Assembly (NCBI GenBank): GCA_000688615.1
Contig: JHVA01000001.1
Span: forward strand, 2,666,001-2,730,000
Length of the DNA stretch: 64,000 nt
Direction: 5' to 3'
Origin: Acidobacteriaceae bacterium KBS 146
GTDB lineage: Bacteria; Acidobacteriota; Terriglobia; Terriglobales; Acidobacteriaceae
Every line of letters starts with the position of its first letter. The first letter of the stretch is position 1. Under the pieces are notes generated by a model. That model was not told where the DNA came from. It saw only the letters and a list, made by a program, of their open reading frames with translations, and did no database searches. The position numbers and the translations under genes were made by a program. This document shows positions 54,582 to 63,317 of this stretch, one piece after another.

Positions 54582-56078
54582 ATGGCGCAGAGCCGAGAGC
54601 CGGAAGGCAGCTTCGATCTCGACCCCATGCAGAGTCCAGTTGCTGGACCGACGCCGGCATGGCCGATGGTCATCGGCATCGTTGTGGCCGGGTTAGTGCT
54701 GGAATTTGCCGTCTCCTGGCTGCGGCGCGGCACACTGCCTCGCATCGGGCTGATCCTCATCGCAGCATCGCTCCTGTTTGCAACCGTAGTCGTATGCGGC
54801 ACGGTGATGCGCGCGATCTACGCGAAGATCCTGCCCGGAAGTCGCAGTCTGACAACAACGGAGATACGGATGGCCTGCCTGACAGCCCTATGGATTCCTT
54901 CATGGGTGCTGTTTATGGAGACATGGTCGTCGCTTTCGATTGCTGCGGGTGCCTTCTGCCTGATGAGCCTGGGTTACTTTCTCAAGCGCCGCCAGCTTGA
55001 AGCACCCCTCACGCAACCAGATCACCCACAGGTCTCATCCGGTACGCCGTTCCTCTTCGACACCACTCCCTTGGTGCGGGTATTGCTGCCTTCACTCGTT
55101 CTGGTCCTTCTATTCGAGGCCTCCATCGCCCTGGCGGCGAACCGTTGGTTCATCGCATCCTCAATCACTGCTGGAATCTCTGCAGGTGTGCTGGCCTGGA
55201 GAGCAGCCACTCGCAGAACCTTGGTGCTTGCAGCTGGAAAAGCGCCACAGGTCGCCATCCCAACCCAGGAAAGACAGGCAGGTATCACAATCGCAGCCTT
55301 TGTCTTTACCATGATTGCCCTGCTGCCGTATCTGCGCGTCGGTCCAAAGGGAAACGGCCTCGGCTTCCTCATTGGGGGAAAGACCCCGAAGAGTTCGCCT
55401 GCGGCACCAAAGACGGATACGGCCTCGAGCGACGGATACGTCGGCATCATCATGCTGCCTCTGAAGGAGGAGCAAAAGAAGATCGTGGCTCCAGTAAAGC
55501 AGGAGTTCGTGCCACACTTCGGCGTAAAGATCTCCAAGCCGATGGAGATTCCCTTCGATGGGCAGTACTGGTATTTCAAGTGGCCGGATAAGCGTCCACG
55601 CCCCACGGCGCGGGTAGTGCGAGGCAGCTCAATCAAGACGCAGGTGCGTTCGAGTGATCGTTATCCGCTGCTGATGGAGGCGCATCAGAAACTACCGCAG
55701 CCGCTAGACCTTGGATGCTGCAGCGCAATGAATGTGGCGGTAGAGAATGCGGATCAACTCGGCGGCCCGATCTCGCTCGAGCTCTGGGTGAAGAAGCTGC
55801 CCGAACCCAGGCCTCTGGTTAAACAAAGCAGTGATTTTCTTCCGCCAGACCAGGCGCCTCATTATCTCGGCACCGTCATCATTCCCTCCAGCCAGCTTTC
55901 GGCCGCACAGCGACAGAACGGCACCGGAAAACCAACGCAAGAAACGTTATATTTCCCGATTCCTGCGGCAATGGGCGGCATCGTCTTCGACGAGATCACA
56001 GTTGTAGTACGGCCAGCACCCGAGCGCGCACGCATGGGCGCAAAGGTGGCCATCAAGAAGTTTGTGCTGGAGCCGTAG
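54582..56078 (+). CDS. Multi-span membrane protein with C-terminal soluble domain
   Basis: 498 aa. Roughly seven hydrophobic helices fall within residues 28-255, then an ordered soluble domain of about 235 residues with a Cys-Cys (LDLGCCSAMNV), beta-strand rich. I do not recognise the family. It ends 170 bases before the aromatic leader ORF and is probably the end of the preceding unit. Confidence 0.78.
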   Translation: MAQSREPEGSFDLDPMQSPVAGPTPAWPMVIGIVVAGLVLEFAVSWLRRGTLPRIGLILIAASLLFATVVVCGTVMRAIYAKILPGSRSLTTTEIRMACLTALWIPSWVLFMETWSSLSIAAGAFCLMSLGYFLKRRQLEAPLTQPDHPQVSSGTPFLFDTTPLVRVLLPSLVLVLLFEASIALAANRWFIASSITAGISAGVLAWRAATRRTLVLAAGKAPQVAIPTQERQAGITIAAFVFTMIALLPYLRVGPKGNGLGFLIGGKTPKSSPAAPKTDTASSDGYVGIIMLPLKEEQKKIVAPVKQEFVPHFGVKISKPMEIPFDGQYWYFKWPDKRPRPTARVVRGSSIKTQVRSSDRYPLLMEAHQKLPQPLDLGCCSAMNVAVENADQLGGPISLELWVKKLPEPRPLVKQSSDFLPPDQAPHYLGTVIIPSSQLSAAQRQNGTGKPTQETLYFPIPAAMGGIVFDEITVVVRPAPERARMGAKVAIKKFVLEP

Positions 56079-56149
56079 ATGCCCTTTCGCTTCACCCTGC
56101 TAGCGAGTCCGCTAAGGCGAATGAGGCTCAGCTCCTAGTCGAGAATGAG

Positions 56150-56179
56150 TTGATACTCAGGCACTTGGCAGAGCTAAAT
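56150..56179 (+). promoter_or_regulatory. Promoter candidate for the aromatic amino-acid operon
   Basis: TTGATA (one mismatch to the -35 consensus) and CTAAAT are separated by 18 bases, placing the start site about 60 bases ahead of the leader ORF. The -10 is poor, so this is only a candidate. It is the best fit that leaves room for the leader's ribosome binding site. Confidence 0.3.
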
Positions 56180-56248
56180 CCGGCTTCGACGACAGCTTTT
56201 ACTTCACGCTTGCCCGGTTTCCGGTGTCCATGTATGCTTGAAGGCAAG

Positions 56249-56323
56249 ATGATCTCGCATTCCAGCCGATTTATTAGCTTTATTTACCGCTACTGGTACC
56301 CGGTAGCGGCATCGGCGGAGTAG
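56249..56323 (+). CDS. Aromatic-codon leader peptide, 24 aa (attenuator)
   Basis: ATG at 56249, GAAGG four bases upstream, TAG at 56321. Codons 8-17 read Phe-Ile-Ser-Phe-Ile-Tyr-Arg-Tyr-Trp-Tyr, so 6 of 10 residues are aromatic and all three aromatic amino acids are present. Trp is rare, so such clustering in a 24-codon ORF by chance is unlikely. The Tyr and Trp codons 15-16 fall inside the first arm of a hairpin, with Tyr13 touching its base and Tyr17 forming its loop. It is followed by the six-gene trpBA-aroQ-aroF-tyrA-ilvA run. Proposed as a leader whose translation reports Phe, Tyr and Trp charging; not a known annotation. Confidence 0.8.
   Translation: MISHSSRFISFIYRYWYPVAASAE
56287..56310 (+). 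promoter_or_regulatory. Leader hairpin (arms 1 and 2) over the aromatic codons
   Basis: CCGCTACTGG (56287-56296) pairs with CCGGTAGCGG (56300-56309) in a 10-bp stem with one wobble and a TAC loop. Its second arm extended by one base (GGTAGCGGC, 56302-56310) can instead pair 8 of 9 with the terminator's first arm at 56390-56398, an antiterminator. Confidence 0.7.
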
Positions 56324-56388
56324 GGTCTTCTGACGAATTAGCTCGGCGAAGTAAAGCTGAAGTTCAGACAAGATTCGAAATCCACACG

Positions 56389-56421
56389 AGCCGCGACCGA
56401 TAAAGGTTGCGGCTTTTGTTT
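56389..56421 (+). terminator. Intrinsic terminator (attenuator) before trpB
   Basis: AGCCGCGACC and GGTTGCGGCT form a 10-bp stem (one wobble) with loop GATAAA, then TTTTGTTT. It ends 19 bases before the trpB ATG, ahead of the ribosome binding site. A terminator at this spot would cut off the whole operon unless an alternative fold prevents it. Confidence 0.85.
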
Positions 56422-56440
56422 GCTCGGAAGGGAGCACAGG

Positions 56441-57703
56441 ATGGGCGGAGCGACAGGTTCGACGACGTCAGCGATGGTAAACCCGGCGGGACCGATAAGG
56501 TCAGCAGTGGGACGTTTCGGAGTCTACGGGGGGCGGTATGTGCCCGAGACCCTGATGGCAGCGCTCGAGGAGTTGGAAGCCGCCTATGCAGATGCCCAGA
56601 AGGACGCGGCCTTTCAGGCTGAGCTGGACGATCTGCTGCACAACTACTGCGGACGCCCCACGCCGCTCTACTATGCCAAGCGTCTGAGCGAGAGTCTGGG
56701 CGGCGCAAAGATCTACCTTAAACGCGAAGACCTTCTTCACACCGGAGCTCACAAGATCAACAATGCCCTCGGACAGGGCCTGCTGGCCCGGCGCATGGGC
56801 AAGCAGCGCATCATCGCCGAGACCGGCGCCGGACAACACGGCGTAGCCACCGCTACCGTCTGCGCGCTGCTGGGAATGGATTGCGTCATCTATATGGGTG
56901 ACGAGGACATGCGCCGCCAGGAGCTGAACGTTCTGCGCATGCGGCTGCTGGGCGCGGAGGTGCGCGGCGTCTCGGCGGGGTCGGCGACGTTGAAGGACGC
57001 AATCTCCGAAGCCATGCGCGACTGGGTCACCAACGTCCGTTCGACCTTCTACATCCTTGGTTCGGCGCTCGGAGCCCATCCCTACCCCACCATCGTCCGC
57101 GACTTTCATCGCGTCATCAGCAAAGAGGCCAAACGGCAGATCATGGAGCAGGAAGGCAAACTGCCCACCGCGATCGTCGCCTGCGTGGGTGGCGGATCGA
57201 ATGCTATCGGCGCGTTCTACGAGTTCCTCAACGACACCAACGTGCAGCTGATCGGCGTCGAAGCCGGTGGCCGGGGCACGGCTCTCGGCGAGCACGCGGC
57301 GCGCTTCATGAAGGTCGGCGGCGGAGTTCCAGGCGTTCTACAGGGAACCTACAGCTACGTCCTCCAGAACGACGCCGGGCAGATCGCGCTGACGCACTCC
57401 GTGAGCGCAGGTCTCGACTACGCCAGTGTCGGCCCAGAGCACGCCATGCTGCACGACTCAGGCCGCGCCACCTACACGTCGGCCACCGACGATGAAGCGC
57501 TGAAGGCAACGGTGACACTCGCCCGCACCGAGGGCATCCTTCCTGCACTCGAAAGCGCACACGCCGTCGCCGAAGCAATCAAACTGGCTCCCACAATGGC
57601 CAAGAGCGATGTGCTGATGGTGAACCTCTCGGGCCGCGGTGACAAAGACATGGGAATTCTGGCAAGAGAGCTCGATCTCCAGAGCGTATCGGTGAAAGGG
57701 TAA
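56441..57703 (+). CDS. trpB: Tryptophan synthase beta chain
   Basis: 420 aa from the ATG at 56441 (GGGAG 6 bases upstream). Joins indole and serine to Trp. The PLP Lys is in [15 protein letters not shown] segment ([13 protein letters not shown]), catalytic Glu in [13 protein letters not shown], phosphate loop GGGSNAIG. About 30 extra N-terminal residues. First structural gene after the attenuator; trpE, trpD, trpC and trpF are not in the window. Confidence 0.99.
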   Translation: MGGATGSTTSAMVNPAGPIRSAVGRFGVYGGRYVPETLMAALEELEAAYADAQKDAAFQAELDDLLHNYCGRPTPLYYAKRLSESLGGAKIYLKREDLLHTGAHKINNALGQGLLARRMGKQRIIAETGAGQHGVATATVCALLGMDCVIYMGDEDMRRQELNVLRMRLLGAEVRGVSAGSATLKDAISEAMRDWVTNVRSTFYILGSALGAHPYPTIVRDFHRVISKEAKRQIMEQEGKLPTAIVACVGGGSNAIGAFYEFLNDTNVQLIGVEAGGRGTALGEHAARFMKVGGGVPGVLQGTYSYVLQNDAGQIALTHSVSAGLDYASVGPEHAMLHDSGRATYTSATDDEALKATVTLARTEGILPALESAHAVAEAIKLAPTMAKSDVLMVNLSGRGDKDMGILARELDLQSVSVKG

Positions 57704-57709
57704 GAGGCA

Positions 57710-58471
57710 ATGGCGATTGAGTTCAAAACGAAACCCGGTCTGGTGGTCTATCTCACTGCGGGCGATCCTGATCTCGCAACAACCCGCGATATCGCATTGG
57801 CCGCCATCGACAACGGCGCCGACGTCATCGAGCTGGGCGTTCCCTTCAGCGATCCTCTCGCCGACGGCCCGGTGATCCAGCGCGCCAGCGAACGTGCAGT
57901 CGCCAAAGGCACGCGGCTCACCGATGTACTTGGAGTAGCTGCAGAGCTGCGCAAGGCACGCCCGCAGGCAGGCATCATTCTCTTCTCCTACCTGAATCCG
58001 GTATTGCGTCTCGGCCTCAGCGATTTCTGCGCAAAGGCTGCTGAAGCCGGAGCCGACGGGGTGTTGTTGACCGACATGATCGTCGAAGAGGCCGGCGAAT
58101 ATCTGGAAGCCATGCGCGCCAACAATCTTGCCCCGGTATTTCTCGCGGCTCCCACCAGCCCCGATGCAAGGCTCAAAGCAATTGCCGAGTGCTCGCAGGG
58201 ATTCGTCTATGCCATCTCCCGCACCGGGATTACCGGAACTCAGTCGAGCCTGACCAGCGACGCGTCGCAGGTGGTCACCCGGTTGCGGCAATTTACAAAG
58301 CTGCCCATTGCGGTCGGCTTTGGCGTCTCCAACGCCGATCACGTGAAGGCCGTGGGCGAGTTTGCAGACGCCGCAGTGATCGGTTCGGCAATCGTGCAAC
58401 TGATCGAGAAGACTGCACCGGAACAAGCAGCGGCGGCAGTCGGGAAATTTGTAGCGGAGCTGCGCGCATGA
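57710..58471 (+). CDS. trpA: Tryptophan synthase alpha chain
   Basis: 253 aa. Cleaves indole-3-glycerol phosphate and channels indole to TrpB. Catalytic Glu and Asp are in VIELGVPFSDPLADGPVIQ, followed by ASERAVAKG, RTGITGTQ and GFGVSNADHV (phosphate binding). It is slightly shorter than E. coli TrpA at the N terminus. It starts 6 bases after trpB. Confidence 0.99.
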   Translation: MAIEFKTKPGLVVYLTAGDPDLATTRDIALAAIDNGADVIELGVPFSDPLADGPVIQRASERAVAKGTRLTDVLGVAAELRKARPQAGIILFSYLNPVLRLGLSDFCAKAAEAGADGVLLTDMIVEEAGEYLEAMRANNLAPVFLAAPTSPDARLKAIAECSQGFVYAISRTGITGTQSSLTSDASQVVTRLRQFTKLPIAVGFGVSNADHVKAVGEFADAAVIGSAIVQLIEKTAPEQAAAAVGKFVAELRA

Positions 58472-58592
58472 TCACGGCTCTCGATAACCGTGCGGGTCGG
58501 CTAAATGCTCCCGTTTCGCCCATTTATGATGGGTTGTACTCAAAAACCCAGCAGCGGGCGCACGCTACCTTGCTGCAGCGTGAGGATGTTCC

Positions 58593-58877
58593 ATGGAGAT
58601 CTCTGACTGGCGGCGAAAGATCGATGAACTCGACGAACAGATCGTTCGCCTTATCAATCAGCGTGCCGAGGCCGCAAAGGCAATCGGCGAACTTAAGCAG
58701 AAGAGTAGCCTTCCCATCTATGAGCCGCATCGGGAACAAACTGTCTTCGAGCATGTCCGCCGTGCAAATCAAGGCCCACTTACCAATTCGGAGATCGTCG
58801 ATATCTATGAACGCCTCGTCGACGTAATGCGCTCCATCCAGAAGCGCGACTCTGCCCCGGGCTCATTAAATTTGTAA
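58593..58877 (+). CDS. Chorismate mutase, AroQ class
   Basis: 94 aa, helical. Converts chorismate to prephenate for Phe and Tyr. WRRKIDELDEQIVRLINQRAEAAKAIGELK provides the two Arg and the Lys, PIYEPHREQTVFE the Arg-Glu pair, and NSEIVDIYERLVDVMRSIQ the last helix. Stand-alone domain (not fused). GAGGA precedes the ATG. The 121-base gap after trpA holds no gene. Confidence 0.95.
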   Translation: MEISDWRRKIDELDEQIVRLINQRAEAAKAIGELKQKSSLPIYEPHREQTVFEHVRRANQGPLTNSEIVDIYERLVDVMRSIQKRDSAPGSLNL

Positions 58878-58914
58878 CTTATTTCGTTTCATTTTCAAGA
58901 AAGCGAACAAGACG

Positions 58915-59934
58915 ATGATCGTAGCAATGCAGGACTCGGCAACAGAAGAACATATACAACGTGTCATCGAGCGAATGGTCGAGCTCGGGTTCAATGTTCA
59001 TCGCACCACGGGAGCCGCGCAGACGATTCTTGCCGGTGTCGGAACCCCGGAACACTTCGATGTGGCCGAGTTCAAGGTGTTGGTCGGAGTTCACGATGCC
59101 TACCGCATCTCTTCGCCCTACAAGCTGGCGGGGCGCAACTTCCGCCCCGAGGGGACGAAGATCAAGTTCCCCAACGGCGTCGTCGTCGGTGGGGAAGAGG
59201 TCGTCGTTATGGCCGGGCCGTGCTCGGTCGAGTCGCGCGAGCAGATTCTGCTAAGCGCAAAACAGGTCGCCGCCGCGGGCGCAAAGTTCCTGCGCGGCGG
59301 AGCCTACAAGCCTCGCAGCTCGCCCTACAGCTTCCAGGGCATGGGCGTCGAAGGCCTTAAGCTGCTCCGCGAGGTCGCCGACGAGACCGGCTTGCTGGTC
59401 ATCACCGAGGTCATGGAGATCTCGCAGATCGAGATCATGCTGCCCTACATCGACTGCTTCCAGATCGGCGCGCGCAACATGCAGAACTTCAATCTGCTCC
59501 GCGAGCTTGGCCACGTGCGCAAGCCCTGCCTGTTGAAGCGCGGCATCTCCGCCACCATCGAAGAGGTCCTGCTGTCGGCCGAGTACATCCTCTCCGGCGG
59601 CAACTATGACCTTATGCTCTGCGAGCGCGGCATCCGCACCTACGAGACCGCGACCCGCAATACGATGGACATCTCGGCCATCCCCGTCCTCAAGAAGCTG
59701 ACCCACCTGCCGGTGCTTGGAGATCCCTCGCACGGCGTCGGGATCCGCGACCTGGTCCCCCCTATGGCCCTCGCCTCGGTCGCCGCCGGGGCCGATGGCC
59801 TGCTGATGGAGATGCATCCCAATCCAGACAAGGCCATGAGCGACGGCGCTCAGAGCATGTATCCCGATCAGCTCGAAAAGCTGATCGCACAGCTCCGACA
59901 GCTTGCTCCTGTGGTCGGACGCAAGGTGGCATAA
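58915..59934 (+). CDS. 3-deoxy-7-phosphoheptulonate (DAHP) synthase, type I-beta with N-terminal regulatory domain
   Basis: 339 aa. First step of the shikimate pathway (PEP plus erythrose 4-phosphate). Residues 1-75 form the ferredoxin-like domain seen in Thermotoga-type enzymes, where it mediates Tyr/Phe feedback. Catalytic core: VMAGPCSVES, KPRSSPYSFQG, KRGISATIEE, CERGIRTYETATRNTMD and LGDPSHGVG. The chorismate mutase lies 37 bases upstream; such pairs often work together. Confidence 0.97.
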   Translation: MIVAMQDSATEEHIQRVIERMVELGFNVHRTTGAAQTILAGVGTPEHFDVAEFKVLVGVHDAYRISSPYKLAGRNFRPEGTKIKFPNGVVVGGEEVVVMAGPCSVESREQILLSAKQVAAAGAKFLRGGAYKPRSSPYSFQGMGVEGLKLLREVADETGLLVITEVMEISQIEIMLPYIDCFQIGARNMQNFNLLRELGHVRKPCLLKRGISATIEEVLLSAEYILSGGNYDLMLCERGIRTYETATRNTMDISAIPVLKKLTHLPVLGDPSHGVGIRDLVPPMALASVAAGADGLLMEMHPNPDKAMSDGAQSMYPDQLEKLIAQLRQLAPVVGRKVA

Positions 59935-59938
59935 ACCC

Positions 59939-60808
59939 ATGGCTGCAGGCATGATGGAGCGGGTACTCATCATCGGGACAGGGCTCATCGGCGCATCGAC
60001 TGGTCTGGCCCTGCGCGCCGCCGGATTTGGCGGCCGCATCGATGGATGGGATCAAAGCCTGCTGGAACTCAGGGCTGCACTCGAGATAGGCGCGGTCGAC
60101 GGCGTTGCCGGCAACCAGTGGGGCGCACTCGAACTCGCCCGTCAGGCAGACGTCATCGTGCTTGCTGTCCCGGTACTCGCCATCAAGGACTGGATGGAGC
60201 AACTGGCAACCGTAACCGGGCCGGGGCAGCTCATCACCGATGTCGGCAGCACCAAGCTTGAGATCACCGAGCTGGCCGTCGGATTATTCGGCGGGAAAGA
60301 CCAGGCCAGCTTTCTCGCTGGCCATCCAATGGCGGGGAAAGAATCCGGTGGAGCTCTTCTTGCCGAGGCCAGCCTGTTTCAGGGAGCGATGTGGCTCTTC
60401 ACTCCCTGCCAGGGAGAATCCTCGGCCATGGAAAAGGAGTGGCGCAGCTGGGTGAGCTTCTTCGGTACCCGCACCCTGGACATGGACCCCAAACGCCACG
60501 ACGAGATGTGCGCCTGGGTCAGCCACCTGCCGCAGATGCTCTCCACCGCATTCGCTGCCATGCTCCAGGAAAAATTCGGCGATGCTCCGGAGATCGCGGC
60601 CATCGGTGGACGCGCCCTGCGCGAGACGACACGCCTTGGAGCAAGCCCCTACAGTATGTGGCGCGACGTAGCCCTGACCAACACCGCGCCGATTGCCGAG
60701 ACACTGCTTGCCCTTGAGCAGCGCCTCGCCCACGTACGCGAAAATCTACGCACTCCCGGGCTGCGCGATGAGTTCGCCCTCGCCAATCAGTTTCGCGTAC
60801 GGCGATAA
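59939..60808 (+). CDS. tyrA: Prephenate dehydrogenase
   Basis: 289 aa from the ATG at 59939 (ATGs at 59951 and 59954 also fit). Oxidatively decarboxylates prephenate to 4-hydroxyphenylpyruvate for Tyr. NAD site LIIGTGLIGAS, DVGSTK, AGHPMAGKESGGA and the catalytic His in WVSHLPQMLSTAFA are present. No ACT domain. It begins 4 bases after the DAHP synthase stop. Confidence 0.97.
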   Translation: MAAGMMERVLIIGTGLIGASTGLALRAAGFGGRIDGWDQSLLELRAALEIGAVDGVAGNQWGALELARQADVIVLAVPVLAIKDWMEQLATVTGPGQLITDVGSTKLEITELAVGLFGGKDQASFLAGHPMAGKESGGALLAEASLFQGAMWLFTPCQGESSAMEKEWRSWVSFFGTRTLDMDPKRHDEMCAWVSHLPQMLSTAFAAMLQEKFGDAPEIAAIGGRALRETTRLGASPYSMWRDVALTNTAPIAETLLALEQRLAHVRENLRTPGLRDEFALANQFRVRR

Positions 60809-60842
60809 GCGTTTTGAGCCTTCTAAGGCTAGGAGAGGCATT

Positions 60843-62087
60843 TTGAGTCTGACCGAACAAGCAGCAAACAGCAGTTTGAGCGTCAGCCTGGCTGATGTGC
60901 TGGCTGCGCGCGAACGGCTGCGCGATGCCATCTACAACACCCCCTGCGCCCATTCGCGCGTACTCTCTCAGCTGACCGGCCAGCAGGTCTTCCTCAAGCT
61001 CGAAAACCTGCAGATGACCGGTTCTTTCAAGGAGCGCGGCGCGCTTAATCGCATCGCTCTGCTGACGCCGGAAGAGGCCTCGCGCGGTGTCGTCGCGGCA
61101 AGCGCAGGCAATCACGCCCAGGGCGTCGCCTATCATGCCACCTCGCGCGGAATTCGCGCGATTATCGTGATGCCGCTCGCCACCCCTCTGGTCAAGGTCA
61201 CGGCGACTCGCGGTTTCGGCGCGGAAGTCATCCTGCACGGCGCCAACTACGACGAGGCTTATGAAGAGGCCCGCCGCATCTGCTCCGCGCAGAACATGAC
61301 CTTCATTCATCCCTTCGATGATCCTGCAGTCATGGCCGGTCAGGGAACCATCGGCCTCGAACTCCTCGAGCAGATTCCGGATCTCGAAGCCGTGATCGTT
61401 CCCATCGGCGGCGGCGGTCTGATCGGTGGAGTCGCCTGCGCCATCAAAGAGTCTCGCCCGGAGATCAAAGTCGTCGGTGTCCAGACCTCACGGCTCCCGT
61501 CCATGGCGGTCGCAGTGCAACAGCATCAGCCTGTCACCATCCCTCCCGGAACTACCATCGCCGATGGTATCGCCGTACGGCGCGCGGGCGAGGTCACTCT
61601 GCCTGTGGTCGAGCGCTACGTCGACCAGATCGTCACCGTGGACGAAGACGAGATCGCCTCGGCCATCCTCGTCCTGCTGGAACGCGAGAAGACCCTTGCG
61701 GAAGGTGCAGGAGCCGCCGGGCTCGCCGCCCTGCTGCAGAAGCGGACCTCGCTTCAGGGAGCACGAACCGCCGTCGTCATCGGCGGAGGCAACATCGACG
61801 TCACCCTGCTCAGCCGAATCATCGAACGCGGTCTGGTGCAGGACGGCCGTATGATCCGCCTGCGGATTCATCTACTGGACAAACCCGGCGCTCTGGCCGA
61901 GCTCACCAAGCTGATCGCCCAGCACCGCGTCAACATCGTGGATACGCTCTACAATCGCGCTTACTACGGCGTAAACCTGGGTGATACCACGATCGACATC
62001 ACGCTAGAAACTCGGGGACGCGGACAGGTCGACGAACTGCTCGGCGCACTCGACTCTGGTGGTTATGTCTACTCGCGGGTCATCTGA
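60843..62087 (+). CDS. ilvA: Threonine ammonia-lyase (threonine deaminase) with C-terminal ACT domain
   Basis: 414 aa from a TTG at 60843 (AGGAG 7 bases upstream). PLP Lys in TGSFKERGA, SAGNHAQGVA, GGGGLIGG and a C-terminal ACT domain (LRIHLLDKPGALAELTKLIAQHRVNIVDTLYNRAY). Makes 2-oxobutyrate for Ile. Its place at the end of an aromatic operon, 34 bases after tyrA, is unusual. Could also act as a catabolic deaminase. Confidence 0.95.
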   Translation: MSLTEQAANSSLSVSLADVLAARERLRDAIYNTPCAHSRVLSQLTGQQVFLKLENLQMTGSFKERGALNRIALLTPEEASRGVVAASAGNHAQGVAYHATSRGIRAIIVMPLATPLVKVTATRGFGAEVILHGANYDEAYEEARRICSAQNMTFIHPFDDPAVMAGQGTIGLELLEQIPDLEAVIVPIGGGGLIGGVACAIKESRPEIKVVGVQTSRLPSMAVAVQQHQPVTIPPGTTIADGIAVRRAGEVTLPVVERYVDQIVTVDEDEIASAILVLLEREKTLAEGAGAAGLAALLQKRTSLQGARTAVVIGGGNIDVTLLSRIIERGLVQDGRMIRLRIHLLDKPGALAELTKLIAQHRVNIVDTLYNRAYYGVNLGDTTIDITLETRGRGQVDELLGALDSGGYVYSRVI

Positions 62088-62102
62088 GCTGCAGCAGCGA
62101 AT

Positions 62103-63188
62103 CTATGGCGATGGCCACAGGGTTCCTGCATAGACTGGATCCGGGTAGAGGACGGGGAGAATTCTGTCGATGATCGCATGACCGACATCGGAGCCACTGG
62201 TAAAGATAACGGCTCCTATTCCCCGTCGCGGCACTAGAAAGACAAAAGTCTTTACATCGCTATCCGCACCCGTATGGTCGAGGATCGTCTCCTCATTAAT
62301 CCTGACGATATGCCATCCGAGACCAAAGCCAGTCTCCACCTTGCAGTGGTCAGGACGCTTCGCCGCCTCGCACAAGACGGACTCCTGTTCGGGGCTGGTC
62401 AGATTCCGTGTGATCTGCTGACGCTCTTCCGCGATCTCCTCTGTCAGGCCTTCATTGTGCATAACACTGACCGCAAACCGGGCATAGTCCCCCACGGTGG
62501 CCCGAAGCAGGTCCGCTGCGGACCACTTCTTCCTTCCGACGGCTTCGACCGGCTTGGCCTGGCGATCCTTCCACCACGATTGCGGGGTGTAGGAAGTGTC
62601 ATTCATGCCGATCGGTTGGAAGACGCGCTCCTGAGCGAGCTGCTCCAGGGAGCTTCCAGTCTTCTTTTCCAGGAAATGAGCAAGGTAGTCGAAGCCTTCA
62701 CCGGAATACCCGAAGGCTGTGCCCGGCTGCTTCTGGAATTGCAGGACATTCTTTGTCTGATAGCGCCAGTTGGTAAATCCTGTCTGGTGAGAGAGGCAGA
62801 GGCGTGGGGTCAGCAGCTTGTTCCAAGGATTGTCGTGGATATCCGCGTCTATCCAGTAGGGCCAGATCGGTTCATCCAGAGACAGCACGCCTGCGGAGGC
62901 GAGACGCAGGGCGATCTCTGCAGTGATCGGTTTCGTCAGCGAGGCTACGCTGTAGAGCGTAGACGGGTTTGCTTTCGGACCGCCATCGAACTGCACACCA
63001 TAAAAACCGGTCCATGAAATGCGCCCATTCTCAATGTAGGCAATGCCCACGCCTGTTACGTTGAAGACCTTCAGCCAGATAGGAACGCGTGCATCCAAAC
63101 GCCGTTGGGCGGGGGTCTTGCTGGTCTGAGCAGTAATGGTTCCGACGAAACCGAGCAGAAAGGTTAGAGCGAGAGTTCTCTGGAACAC
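62103..63188 (-). CDS. Secreted serine hydrolase, beta-lactamase/esterase class C fold
   Basis: 361 aa from a GTG at 63188. Signal peptide (TLALTFLLGFVGTITAQ). The nucleophile motif SxxK is SLTK, the Tyr motif is YSG (YSGEGFDYLAHFL) and the third motif is HTG (DHTGAD). This is the PBP/esterase-like group, often acting on cell-wall peptides or esters; a lactamase role is not indicated. Convergent with ilvA (15 bases between stops). Confidence 0.92.
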   Translation of the reverse strand: MFQRTLALTFLLGFVGTITAQTSKTPAQRRLDARVPIWLKVFNVTGVGIAYIENGRISWTGFYGVQFDGGPKANPSTLYSVASLTKPITAEIALRLASAGVLSLDEPIWPYWIDADIHDNPWNKLLTPRLCLSHQTGFTNWRYQTKNVLQFQKQPGTAFGYSGEGFDYLAHFLEKKTGSSLEQLAQERVFQPIGMNDTSYTPQSWWKDRQAKPVEAVGRKKWSAADLLRATVGDYARFAVSVMHNEGLTEEIAEERQQITRNLTSPEQESVLCEAAKRPDHCKVETGFGLGWHIVRINEETILDHTGADSDVKTFVFLVPRRGIGAVIFTSGSDVGHAIIDRILPVLYPDPVYAGTLWPSP

Positions 63189-63317
63189 ATCGACCTCGGG
63201 GGGCAGAAGATACGATCTTCAACATCCCTTAGACAAGCGACTGTGAATCCGGTTATGGAGAACCTTAAAATTCTGTCGTGGAGAAGCTTCCCGTAAACGC
63301 AATAGCCTTCGTGCAGG

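Noticed and set aside
56213..56238. TTGCCC-17-TATGCT promoter directly before the leader ORF
   Set aside because: Its start site would fall a few bases before or on the leader ATG and would remove the ribosome binding site.
57458..58426. 322-codon open frame antisense to trpA
   Set aside because: Shadow of trpBA, whose catalytic motifs are certain.
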